In this document: positions 7,326 through 15,237 of the stretch, piece by piece
Layout: every line of letters starts with the position of its first letter
Numbering within the stretch: the stretch's first letter is position 1
Assembly (NCBI GenBank): GCA_946542465.1
Contig: CAMNKQ010000005.1
Span: 1 to 33,157 of the forward strand
Direction of reading: 5' to 3'
Length of the DNA: 33,157 nucleotides
DNA from: an uncultured Clostridia bacterium
GTDB taxonomy: Bacteria > Bacillota > Clostridia > Oscillospirales > Oscillospiraceae
Made by a program: the position numbers and the translations under genes
Notes under the pieces: model-generated
Database searches by the model: none
What the model saw: the letters and a program-made list of their open reading frames with translations, nothing else
Told to the model about the DNA's origin: nothing

Positions 7326-7706
7326 GTGAGCGTATTTTTAGAGCAGGCTCTTAAGAAGCTGGCCGAGAACGACAAGGCCGGCCGCTTCGACAACAAAGCC
7401 GCGGCCATGAAAAAGGAAGTGCGGAAGGCACTGGAGGAGTTCTGCCGGCAGGATGAGGAGTTCGCACAGGCAGTGGTTCAGGGCGGAAACTTCGTGGAGT
7501 GCATGCAGGCCGTGGCCAAAGGCGTCGGCAGCAGCATCAGCGATCTGGAGGCCTACCGCCGGGCGGTGCAGTTTTATTTTCCCGGTGCGGAGATCCGCTG
7601 GACAATGACGGTGGATCTGATCGGCGCCGCTGCCGATCCTGTGGCTCCTGCCGCCGATACGGATACCAAGGCCGGGATCATCCTGGACTTCACGCAGTTT
7701 CTGTGA
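7326..7706 (+). CDS. PcfK-like / AcrIIA9-like family protein (candidate)
   Basis: GTG start with AAGGAGG RBS; VSVFLEQALKKLAENDKAGRFDNKAAAMKKEVRKALEEFCRQDEEFAQAVVQGGNFVECMQAVAKGVGSSISDLEAYRRAVQFYFPGAEIRWTMTVDLIG...; pattern recall plus linkage to a PcfJ-like gene. Confidence 0.55.
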   Translation: MSVFLEQALKKLAENDKAGRFDNKAAAMKKEVRKALEEFCRQDEEFAQAVVQGGNFVECMQAVAKGVGSSISDLEAYRRAVQFYFPGAEIRWTMTVDLIGAAADPVAPAADTDTKAGIILDFTQFL

Positions 7707-7707
7707 G

Positions 7708-9429
7708 GTGAGCGGGATGGCAGTTACCGGATATAAAACCATGGACAAGAAGTCAGAGGACACCAATCAGATCTTCAAGGGCTTCCCGGACATCAATGCA
7801 GATGCCTGTACCCGGGAGACCAACAAGCTCTTCACTCCATATCTCTTTTTCCACTGGGTGCGCGGCCACAAGGAGATTGAGCTCTGGAGCAGCTGTTGTA
7901 ATCATCACGGCTCTATGCCGAATCCGCCTCGAACGGTTACGACAAAGGAAAAGATGATCCTATACGGCACGCATAACAGCGAGGCGATATGCCCATGGTG
8001 CGGCCAAACCGTCACGCTGAAAGAGTCGGGAAGGCTGGGAAAGAGGAAGAATCTCCTTGAGCACCACCCGGTGGTGATCCTGAAGGCCAGCAGAGGCAAG
8101 CTGTATGCCCGAGCCTATTGGGCAAGGAAAGACTATCAGGGAGAGCTGAACGCAATGCCGACGTTCTTTCTTGTAGGTGCCTATTGTTTTCAGAAGGGCA
8201 GCGCAGATCAAATCACACCGAACTGGTGGCGAGACGGCTACCACAAACAACACCTGGAAGGCAATTATGATCCAAACCATAGAGTAATCACTGAACCGTT
8301 CACCGAAGACTCATGCTGCGGGTACCGCTTTCCCTATACTGTCCTCGGGCTTGAAGAGATCGCAAAGAGCGATTTCAGATATTGCCAGTATGAGGCATTT
8401 GAAAAAAAGACTCCGGACGCGTTGAGGTGGGATCTGATAAAGTATCTGGCCGCGGCATCCATTTATCCGGCTCAGATCGAGATGCTGATGAAGTCCGGAT
8501 TTGATGAGATGGTGGTGGATCTGGTTTGCCGTCGGCGCAAGAACAGCAAAGTCATAAACTGGAGCGAGACGGACTACCTGAAAGCATTCGGACTCAATAA
8601 GCAGGAGATGCGTGAGTGGAGAGAGTCCGGATGCAGTTACGAATTGATCGGAGAATACAAAATGCTCCGAAATCGGAAGCTGACTACCAGCTTCCGGGAT
8701 CTGCATGAATTCAAAGAAGCCTTCGGATATCACACTGAAAAAGTCCTGCAGAGCTGCCGAAAATGGAAGGTGAAGCCCATAAAGCTGGGGCGGTACCTAA
8801 GCAAGTTCTGCGGCGGATGCCCGGCAGGTAGTCGTGACATCCTCGCCGCTTGGGAGCATTGGAAGGACTATGTGGACATGGCGAAAACTCTGGGCTGGGA
8901 TCTGAAGGAAGAGACGGTCCTGCTGCCGGTGGATTTGTACAGTCGGCACGACGAAGCCGCCCAGGAGCTGGCCCTGCGTAACGCCAGGGAGCAGGCTGCC
9001 AACCTGAAACAGGAGCGGGAGCTGGGACTCATTACCGTCCGAGCCAGGGTAGAGAAATACAACTTTGAAATGGGGGACTATTTTATTCGCGTAGCCGAGT
9101 GCGCCAGTGAAATCAGCCTGGAGGGGAAAACGCTGGAGCACTGTGTGGGCGGATATGCCGAGCGGCACATGGCCGGGAAAACCACGATCCTTTTCCTACG
9201 CAGGAAAGCGGCTCCCGACGCTTCCCTTTATACGATCGAGATGGATGGGAACATCCTTCGCCAAATCCATGGCTGGCGTAATGAAAGGAACGGCGCGCCA
9301 GATCCGAGAAAGACCATGGCGTGGATGCTCGATCCATGGCTGGACTGGCTAAAAAAGGGATCTCCAAGAAACAAAGACGGCAGTCCGAAGATGCCTAAGA
9401 AGAAAGAAAAGGAGAGCACTGCTGCATGA
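7708..9429 (+). CDS. PcfJ-like protein (573 aa)
   Basis: C-terminal LEHCVGGYAERHMAGKTTILFLRRKAAPDASLYTIEMDGNILRQIHGWRNERNGAPD is typical of PcfJ-like proteins; N-terminal CPWCGQ zinc-binding segment. Confidence 0.8.
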   Translation: MSGMAVTGYKTMDKKSEDTNQIFKGFPDINADACTRETNKLFTPYLFFHWVRGHKEIELWSSCCNHHGSMPNPPRTVTTKEKMILYGTHNSEAICPWCGQTVTLKESGRLGKRKNLLEHHPVVILKASRGKLYARAYWARKDYQGELNAMPTFFLVGAYCFQKGSADQITPNWWRDGYHKQHLEGNYDPNHRVITEPFTEDSCCGYRFPYTVLGLEEIAKSDFRYCQYEAFEKKTPDALRWDLIKYLAAASIYPAQIEMLMKSGFDEMVVDLVCRRRKNSKVINWSETDYLKAFGLNKQEMREWRESGCSYELIGEYKMLRNRKLTTSFRDLHEFKEAFGYHTEKVLQSCRKWKVKPIKLGRYLSKFCGGCPAGSRDILAAWEHWKDYVDMAKTLGWDLKEETVLLPVDLYSRHDEAAQELALRNAREQAANLKQERELGLITVRARVEKYNFEMGDYFIRVAECASEISLEGKTLEHCVGGYAERHMAGKTTILFLRRKAAPDASLYTIEMDGNILRQIHGWRNERNGAPDPRKTMAWMLDPWLDWLKKGSPRNKDGSPKMPKKKEKESTAA

Positions 9430-10526
9430 ATGAGCTGATGACAACGAACACAAAAGAACTGAGCCCAGAGCAGCTGGGCGGGGAGATCCGGCTGCTGACA
9501 CAGCAGGCGAGGCGCATGGCGCTGAGCTATGGTATCCAGATCGGGTACCGCCTGCACATCGCGCATGAGAAGGTCGGGCCGCACGGATGGGCGGAATGGC
9601 TGAAGAAGGAAACGGATTTCTCCGCGGCCTCGGCCTCCCGATTCGAGTCTCTCTATGAGGGCTACGGCGAGGATCAGGGGAACCTCTTCGGTGTGGGTAA
9701 TAAATTTCCAACGTTGGAAAATCTCAGTATTTCCAACGCTTTGAAGCTCCTTGCCGTGCCTGAGGAGGAGCGGGAGGAGTTCGCCACGGAGGTCGGCGCC
9801 GAGTTGCTTTCGGCGCGGGAGCTTGAGAAGGCGATCGCCGAGAAAAAGGCCGCCGAGGAGCGGGCGGAAACCCTTGAGCGGGAGCGGGATTCGGCAAGGA
9901 AAGAGCTCCAGACGGCAACCACGCGGCTGGAGGACACACAAAAGGCGCTTGTTCACTCTATGGAAACCGAAGGTGAGCTGACACGCAAGCTCTCCCAGGC
10001 CAAAAAAGACGTGCTGAAAGCCGATGAAATGGCCGAGAAGAATGAAAGAGAGTTGAAAGCCCGCATCCATGAGCTTGAGACACGCCCACAGCCCGTCGCC
10101 GTCGAGCGGGACGAGAAGGCCATCGAGGAGGCCGTGCAGGCCGCCAGAGCGAAGGCGGAGGCGGAAGCCGCCGAGAAGATCGGCGCCCTGAAGAAGAAGC
10201 TGGAGAAGGCAGAGAATGCCCGGGACAAGCTCAAGGACGCCGCAGACAAGGCCGAGGCCGGCGCTGCAGAGAAGATCGCGGCGGCGGAGAAGGAAACGGA
10301 GAAGGCACGCCAGGAGCTGGAGGCGGCGAAAAAGGAATTGAAGGCCTCAAACGGCAAGGTTGCCGCCTTCGGCGTCTATTTCAAAAGTGTGCAGGAGAAT
10401 GTAAACAGCATGATGGAGAAAGTGCGGGAGATCGGGGAGGAAGACCCGGAGACCGCCAGGAAGCTGTGCGGCGCTGCCCGCGTGATTCTCAACAAGGCCA
10501 TAGAAAGACTTGGAACGGAGGTATAA
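9426..10526 (+). CDS. DUF3102-like protein with long coiled coil
   Basis: LGGEIRLLTQQARRMALSYGIQIGYRLHIAHEKVGPHGWAEWLKKETDFSAASASRFESLYEGYGEDQGNLF followed by about 200 aa of E/K/A-rich coiled coil. Confidence 0.75.
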   Translation: MNELMTTNTKELSPEQLGGEIRLLTQQARRMALSYGIQIGYRLHIAHEKVGPHGWAEWLKKETDFSAASASRFESLYEGYGEDQGNLFGVGNKFPTLENLSISNALKLLAVPEEEREEFATEVGAELLSARELEKAIAEKKAAEERAETLERERDSARKELQTATTRLEDTQKALVHSMETEGELTRKLSQAKKDVLKADEMAEKNERELKARIHELETRPQPVAVERDEKAIEEAVQAARAKAEAEAAEKIGALKKKLEKAENARDKLKDAADKAEAGAAEKIAAAEKETEKARQELEAAKKELKASNGKVAAFGVYFKSVQENVNSMMEKVREIGEEDPETARKLCGAARVILNKAIERLGTEV

Positions 10527-10528
10527 CT

Positions 10529-11068
10529 ATGTTTTTCGATATCATCATGATCCCGTTTGACTCCTTCTGGCATAAAAAGTATATGGCCATGGAGCGGGAG
10601 CACAAGCGCAGCGAGAGCAATCTCCGCTATTCGGAGAGCATCCGGGAGGACCAGGAGGCCAATCTGTCAGAGCTTTCCAAAAAGGAATTTATGCAGGCGA
10701 AGGCGATCCGCGCCTTCGGGGACGAGCGGGAAAAGAACCGCGAGCTGGTGGAGACGTTGCAGCGGCAGCTCGGCGAATACCAGCAGCGCTATCTGAAATC
10801 CGAGCGGGAGAACAGGAGCCTCTCCGCAAAGCTGGAGGACGCCAGGCGAAATCTGGCGCAGGAGTATGACAACCGCGACCGTCTTGTGGAGGATATCGGG
10901 GAACTGACTTCCGAGCTGCGGGAGTATAAGGATCTCTGCCGGCGGCTCCGTGAAGATCTCGACGCGAGGGACGAGATGCTCGAAAGCCGCACGGCCGAGC
11001 TGGATGAATTGCGGGCGCAGTACGAAGCCATGATCCGGGAAGACGGAAGAGAGGCCATGGCGGGATGA
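10529..11068 (+). CDS. Coiled-coil phage protein
   Basis: MFFDIIMIPFDSFWHKKYMAMEREHKRSESNLRYSESIREDQ... long charged heptads. Confidence 0.6.
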   Translation: MFFDIIMIPFDSFWHKKYMAMEREHKRSESNLRYSESIREDQEANLSELSKKEFMQAKAIRAFGDEREKNRELVETLQRQLGEYQQRYLKSERENRSLSAKLEDARRNLAQEYDNRDRLVEDIGELTSELREYKDLCRRLREDLDARDEMLESRTAELDELRAQYEAMIREDGREAMAG

Positions 11069-11235
11069 ACACGATCCTGACGCTCTGCGCGAACTGCGCG
11101 GAGATCTACCGGGACGCGCCGGGCATGCGGGTGAAGCAAGTCATCGCCGCGACCACGGAGAAAAAGAAATACTGCGAGCATTGCCGGCGGAGAGGAAGCT
11201 TCAGCCGGTACCATGTCCAGAGCGGGAGGAAATGA
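11065..11235 (+). CDS. Small zinc-ribbon-like protein (56 aa)
   Basis: MNTILTLCANCAEIYRDAPGMRVKQVIAATTEKKKYCEHCRRRGSFSRYHVQSGRK; CxxC...CxxC; absent from the supplied ORF track. Confidence 0.65.
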   Translation: MNTILTLCANCAEIYRDAPGMRVKQVIAATTEKKKYCEHCRRRGSFSRYHVQSGRK

Positions 11236-11444
11236 GCATGTTTAACACCATCTGTCCGGAGTGCAACTCGAAGCTGGAGAAGCTGTACATAAGCACCCCC
11301 GTCGAGGGCTCGGAGAGGTGGGGCGTGTGCAAGCTCTGTTTTCAGCCGCGGATCCTGATGCAGTACGAGCAGACGCCGCGAAGGACTCAGTATAAAACGG
11401 CCCGCCCCGGCGGCGGTGAGCGGGCCAAGGCGGGGAGGAAGTAA
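11232..11444 (+). CDS. Small zinc-ribbon-like protein
   Basis: MSMFNTICPECNSKLEKLYISTPVEGSERWGVCKLCFQPRILMQYEQTPRRTQYKTARPGGG; CxxC...CxxC; ATGA overlap with previous stop. Confidence 0.6.
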   Translation: MSMFNTICPECNSKLEKLYISTPVEGSERWGVCKLCFQPRILMQYEQTPRRTQYKTARPGGGERAKAGRK

Positions 11445-11447
11445 ATA

Positions 11448-11879
11448 GTGCCGATTAAGAACTACACGACCAAAGTGCCTGCAGTCCAGACGGTAGGGGA
11501 GATTCAGGGACTTCTTGCCGCGCACGGTGCGCGTAAGGTCATGATGGACTATTCCGACAAGGGGAAGGTGGAGGCTGTCACCTTCGGTCTCATGCTCAAC
11601 GGCAACATGGCCGGATTCAAAATTGACGCCAGGCCCGAGGGTGTGATGGCGGTCATGAAGAAGGACGGCGTCCGCTGCGACGCCATCCAGGCTGAGCGGA
11701 TCGCATGGCGAAACGTGAAGGACTGGATCGCCGCCCAGCTCGCGCTTGTGGAGACCGAGCAGGCAACTATGGAGCAGGTTTTCCTGCCGTATCTGCTCGA
11801 CAGCGGAGAGAAGACGCTGTATGAGAAGGTCCTGGAGTCCGGTTTCATGCCGGCGCTTATGGAGGGACCAACAGCATGA
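11448..11879 (+). CDS. Conserved phage hypothetical protein (143 aa)
   Basis: MPIKNYTTKVPAVQTVGEIQGLLAAHGARKVMMDYSDKGKVEAVTFGLMLNG... resembles a recurrent Firmicutes phage family. Confidence 0.7.
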   Translation: MPIKNYTTKVPAVQTVGEIQGLLAAHGARKVMMDYSDKGKVEAVTFGLMLNGNMAGFKIDARPEGVMAVMKKDGVRCDAIQAERIAWRNVKDWIAAQLALVETEQATMEQVFLPYLLDSGEKTLYEKVLESGFMPALMEGPTA

Positions 11880-12397
11880 GCAAAGCTGTACTTATCAGCA
11901 TTCGGCCCAAGTGGTGCGAGCTGATTGCGAGCGGGAAGAAAACCATTGAAGTCCGGAAGACACGGCCCATGTTGGGAACTCCGTTCAAGTGCTACATCTA
12001 CTGTACGAAAGGCGAGCCTCTGATCTATTGCAGACCTTCGCAGCAAATTGGAAACGGAAAGGTCATCGGCGAGTTCGTGTGCGATCGGATCTTCCCGATC
12101 GCGGTCGAGCAGAACAGCCCATTCAGCGAAGAGCGGGGCGGCGGATACAGCGAGTCATATAGCGCAGAGGGCTTTCATGATTGCCTGTCCGACGAAGAAT
12201 TTGACAGCTACCTTGATGGGGAGAGCGGGTTCGGCTTGCACATTTCCAAGCTGAAGATCTATTTCCAACCGAAAGGGCTGAAAGAGATTCAGTATTACAA
12301 CACAAGCGTCGTTTTTGAGAATGGCTATCCGATACCAACGCATGAGATCAGGCGCCCGCCGCAGAGCTGGTGCTATGTGAGGGAGGTGAGTAGCTGA
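11876..12397 (+). CDS. ASCH-domain-like protein
   Basis: MSKAVLISIRPKWCELIASGKKTIEVRKTRPMLGTPFKCYIYCTKGEP...IGEFVCD (ASCH/PUA-like signature SIRPKWCELIASGKKTIEVRK). Confidence 0.8.
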   Translation: MSKAVLISIRPKWCELIASGKKTIEVRKTRPMLGTPFKCYIYCTKGEPLIYCRPSQQIGNGKVIGEFVCDRIFPIAVEQNSPFSEERGGGYSESYSAEGFHDCLSDEEFDSYLDGESGFGLHISKLKIYFQPKGLKEIQYYNTSVVFENGYPIPTHEIRRPPQSWCYVREVSS

Positions 12398-12738
12398 TGA
12401 GCTTGTATATTCCAACTATAAAGATGCCAATGACATGCAGCAAATGCAGAGATTCAGGCCTCAAGTTTGCAATAGACGCACTTGGGCTCAAGTGCCCAGA
12501 AAGAAAAGAACTATGGGGGCCGACAGAAGCAGAGCGGAAAGGCATACGCCGTGCGGATTGCCCTCTTATAGAGGTCCCGCCGCATGGAAGGCTGGGCGCT
12601 CTGGACGCGCTGAAAGCGCGTGCGACTAATCGCCTGTACGCATCCAATCATGGGAGCATGGCCGAGGCATACTATGCGGCACTTATTGATCTGATCGACG
12701 AAGAACCCACCGTTATCCCAGCAGACACGGGCGGCTGA
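12397..12738 (+). CDS. Hypothetical protein with N-terminal Cys motif
   Basis: MSLYIPTIKMPMTCSKCRDSGLKFAIDALGLKCPERKELWGPTEAERKGIRRADCPLIEVPPHG. Confidence 0.6.
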   Translation: MSLYIPTIKMPMTCSKCRDSGLKFAIDALGLKCPERKELWGPTEAERKGIRRADCPLIEVPPHGRLGALDALKARATNRLYASNHGSMAEAYYAALIDLIDEEPTVIPADTGG

Positions 12739-12753
12739 TGCCGCCTACTATAT

Positions 12754-12793
12754 GCAGGCCGCGTGCTTCACCGGGTCACGCCCGGCGGCCTGC
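12754..12793. other. Strong hairpin upstream of tRNA
   Basis: GCAGGCCGC (12754-12762) / GCGGCCTGC (12785-12793), perfect 9-bp stem; preceded by GGCGGC-TGAT-GCCGCC (12730-12745). Confidence 0.6.
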
Positions 12794-12891
12794 CTCCTTT
12801 GTACATAAGATCACATACCGGTAAGGGTCTCGCCTGCGTCGGACAGCGTCGCCAGGTACTGCGGTGCAATTCCGCTGAGCCGGGTTAATAT

Positions 12892-12967
12892 GGGCCGTTA
12901 GCTCAGTAGGTCAGAGCAGCTGACTCATAATCAGCAGGTCCAGGGTTCAAGCCCCTGACGGCTCACC
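12892..12967 (+). tRNA. tRNA with CAU anticodon (tRNA-Met, or possibly tRNA-Ile2), CCA encoded
   Basis: GGGCCGT...ACGGCTC-ACCA acceptor; D arm GCTCAGTAGGTCAGAGC; anticodon arm GCTGA-CTCATAA-TCAGC; T arm CAGGG-TTCAAGC-CCCTG. Confidence 0.93.
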
Positions 12968-13091
12968 ATAGAGGCCGCCTATGCGGCGGTCTCCTTGATC
13001 CTGATAACTGCATGAATCGCTGATTCGTGCAGCTATGAAGACCAAGGGAAGCGATAGACCATTATTCTTGAATCCATGGAGGCGAAAAGCC

Positions 13092-13256
13092 ATGACCAGA
13101 AAACGGCTTAAAAAGCTCCTGATGAGCAAAGGGCTCAAGAGGAATCTTGCGGAATGGATTTCCAGAGCACACAAGATCCCAAGCAACGCGGCATATTGGG
13201 AAAGCATAAAGCCTATGTTTTCGGAAAAATACTGGAAAGGATGGGAAACGGCATGA
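13092..13256 (+). CDS. Small protein, paralog of the next ORF (N-term MTRKRLKKLLMSKGLKRNLAEWI)
   Basis: 54-aa ORF; shared N-terminal motif with 13253..13528. Confidence 0.55.
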   Translation: MTRKRLKKLLMSKGLKRNLAEWISRAHKIPSNAAYWESIKPMFSEKYWKGWETA

Positions 13257-13528
13257 CCAGAAAACGCTTCATCAAACTATGCATGTCGAAAGGTTATAGC
13301 CGAAATAGTGCGGAAGCGCTTGCCGCTGATGCTTTAGCAGACGGAATGAGCTATGAGCAGGCCATGGAAACAGTCCTGCGGGTGGCAAACATCGACTGGG
13401 CGGAAGTAGGAGCGGCCATAAGCAGAACCATAGAAGCGATTGCTGAAGCTGTCAGAAAAGTGGCCATTGCTGCCGGACAAGCCATTGAAACGATTGGCCG
13501 CAACATTCGGGAGGCGGTTGAGCCGTGA
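13253..13528 (+). CDS. Small protein, paralog of the preceding ORF (MTRKRFIKLCMSKGYSRNSAEALA)
   Basis: ATGA overlap with the preceding stop; amphipathic Ala-rich C-term. Confidence 0.6.
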   Translation: MTRKRFIKLCMSKGYSRNSAEALAADALADGMSYEQAMETVLRVANIDWAEVGAAISRTIEAIAEAVRKVAIAAGQAIETIGRNIREAVEP

Positions 13529-14274
13529 AGATGAAACGCCGGATCTTCAGCGGCGCGGCATGCGACCAGATCGTCTACAGCGTAAGCGACCGTGTAAAGG
13601 AGCCGAAGAAGGCAAAGCCGCGGATCCGCTTCAAGAACGCTGAGGAGCGAGCCGAGCATCGGCGTCTGATCGCCAGGCGCTACCATGCAAGGCTGGTTAA
13701 TGCCAACTATGGGCCAAGCTCCTATTACAGCACACATACCTTCGACGATGAACATGAAGTGCATGAGTTTAAGGACGCCCGTGCGATCCGGGATGAGTTT
13801 TACCGTCAACTCAAAAAACGGTGCCCGGATGCGAAGATTAACATCTACATGGGGCGCGGAAAGTCCACGCATCGCATCCATTTCCATATGATCTCCGACG
13901 GGATCCCGGAGGAGGCAATCAAAGAACTCTGGATCTGGGGCAGCGTCAAGCACTGTACTCACTTGCGCGAGAACTGCCGCTATAACGGGATCGACTGCGG
14001 CCAGGATTACACCGGTCTTGCCAATTACCTGTTCGATCACTGGACGTCGGAGCAGGGCGGGCGCGTCCGATATAAATATAGTCGTAAGACGATCAAGATG
14101 CCGGACGCAGAAAAGCCCACCGAGTGCAAGGTGAACTATTCTCCCGAGCGCCCGCCGGTCGCCCCGAAGGGCTACCGGTTTCTATATGTGGACTATAACC
14201 ACTACGGTTATATGTGTTTCCACTATGTAAAAGAAGTACATAAGGTTCGGCGAAACAACAGGGCAGACGAATAA
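13525..14274 (+). CDS. HUH-family rolling-circle replication-associated protein (Rep)
   Basis: GRGKSTHRIHFHMISDGIPEEAIKELW (HUH metal motif HFH) and GQDYTGLANYLFDHWTSEQGG (candidate catalytic Tyr helix); matches the rep-type protein pattern seen in Firmicutes phages. Confidence 0.8.
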   Translation: MKMKRRIFSGAACDQIVYSVSDRVKEPKKAKPRIRFKNAEERAEHRRLIARRYHARLVNANYGPSSYYSTHTFDDEHEVHEFKDARAIRDEFYRQLKKRCPDAKINIYMGRGKSTHRIHFHMISDGIPEEAIKELWIWGSVKHCTHLRENCRYNGIDCGQDYTGLANYLFDHWTSEQGGRVRYKYSRKTIKMPDAEKPTECKVNYSPERPPVAPKGYRFLYVDYNHYGYMCFHYVKEVHKVRRNNRADE

Positions 14275-14348
14275 ATGAAGCCGCGCAGCGGCCTTTCCTT
14301 TAGCTTGTAAATGTGTAAAGTCCTGATAACAGAGAGGTGAGTATCAAC

Positions 14349-14753
14349 ATGAGCAAACCGAGAGAACCGTGGTGGGGCTACGTCAAGAATGTCCTCCGTG
14401 CCTATCCCGATTACAAGAGGGAGCTGGCACGGCTCAGATCTTCCGTCAAAATCACCCCGCGATATAACGCGAACGGCGGAGGCAGCGGGATCAGCAACCC
14501 GACCGAGGCACTCGCCATGCAGGAGCTCCCGCGAAAGGAACAGCTCCGACTTGAGGCGGTGGAGCGGGCGCTGGCCGAAACCTGGCGGCTGCCAAATGGC
14601 AGGTGGCGCTGCTCCATCATCGAACAGGTGTATTTCCGCAAGAGCCATACGCTGCAGGGCGCAGCGGATTACTGCCATGTGTCCTATGACACGGCGCTCA
14701 ACTGGCACGGTGATTTTATCCGCAAGGTAGCCGACGAACTTCATCTCCTTTGA
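14349..14753 (+). CDS. RinA/ArpU-like late transcriptional regulator
   Basis: WWGYVKNVLRAYPDYKRELARLRSSVKITPRYNANGGGSGISNPTEALAMQELPRKEQLRLEAVERALAET...YFRKSHTLQGAADYCHVSYDTALNWHGDFIRKVA. Confidence 0.75.
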   Translation: MSKPREPWWGYVKNVLRAYPDYKRELARLRSSVKITPRYNANGGGSGISNPTEALAMQELPRKEQLRLEAVERALAETWRLPNGRWRCSIIEQVYFRKSHTLQGAADYCHVSYDTALNWHGDFIRKVADELHLL

Positions 14754-14757
14754 AAGT

Positions 14758-14787
14758 TTGCCTTTAAAAGCCAGGAAACGGTTATAT
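14758..14787 (+). promoter_or_regulatory. Candidate late promoter ahead of HNH/structural operon
   Basis: TTGCCT (14758-14763) - N18 - TTATAT (14782-14787). Confidence 0.4.
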
Positions 14788-14822
14788 CATGGCACCATGC
14801 AAGATTGACGGAGGAAGCGGAG

Positions 14823-15164
14823 ATGGGCAGAAGAGCCGACCAGGTGGGAGAGCACCGGACAGCTTTCGACCGTAACAAGAAGAAGATCTACGCTACGCAG
14901 AAGCTGTGCGGAATCTGCGGCCAGCCGGTCGATTTCTCCCTGCGCTATCCCAACCCCATGAGCAAGACGGTCGATCATATCATCCCGATCAATCGCGGCG
15001 GCCATCCGTCCGATCTGGCCAACCTGCAGCTGGCACACCTCAGCTGCAACCGTCAGAAATCAGACAAGGTTCTGCAAGAGACTTCTCCGCCCGCGTCCGA
15101 GGGAATTATATCCAACCGAAATCTTCCGCAATCCTTCGATTGGGCAAGCTACAGGACAAGATAG
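14823..15164 (+). CDS. HNH endonuclease
   Basis: CGICGQPVD...VDHIIPINRGGHPSDLANLQLAHLSCNRQKSDK. Confidence 0.9.
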   Translation: MGRRADQVGEHRTAFDRNKKKIYATQKLCGICGQPVDFSLRYPNPMSKTVDHIIPINRGGHPSDLANLQLAHLSCNRQKSDKVLQETSPPASEGIISNRNLPQSFDWASYRTR

Positions 15165-15237
15165 GGGGGCGTACCCACCCCCGCGTACCCGCCCCCGAAC
15201 TTCGGCCTGTCACTACGCGAAAAAACACAGGGTAGAG

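Noticed and set aside
9228-10070. 280-aa minus-strand ORF; similarly 31185-32129 (-)
   Set aside because: Antisense shadows of the PcfJ-like/DUF3102-like genes and of the endolysin.
13009-13033. Possible fifth repressor operator (GATTCGTGCAG resembles the O4 half-site)
   Set aside because: Stem is imperfect, spacer and flanks differ from the 7-3-7 operator; more likely a local hairpin.
12999-14330. TCCTGATAAC 10-mer repeat flanking the rep cassette as element boundaries
   Set aside because: Chance 10-mer pairs are expected in 33 kb; kept only as supporting context for an origin hypothesis.
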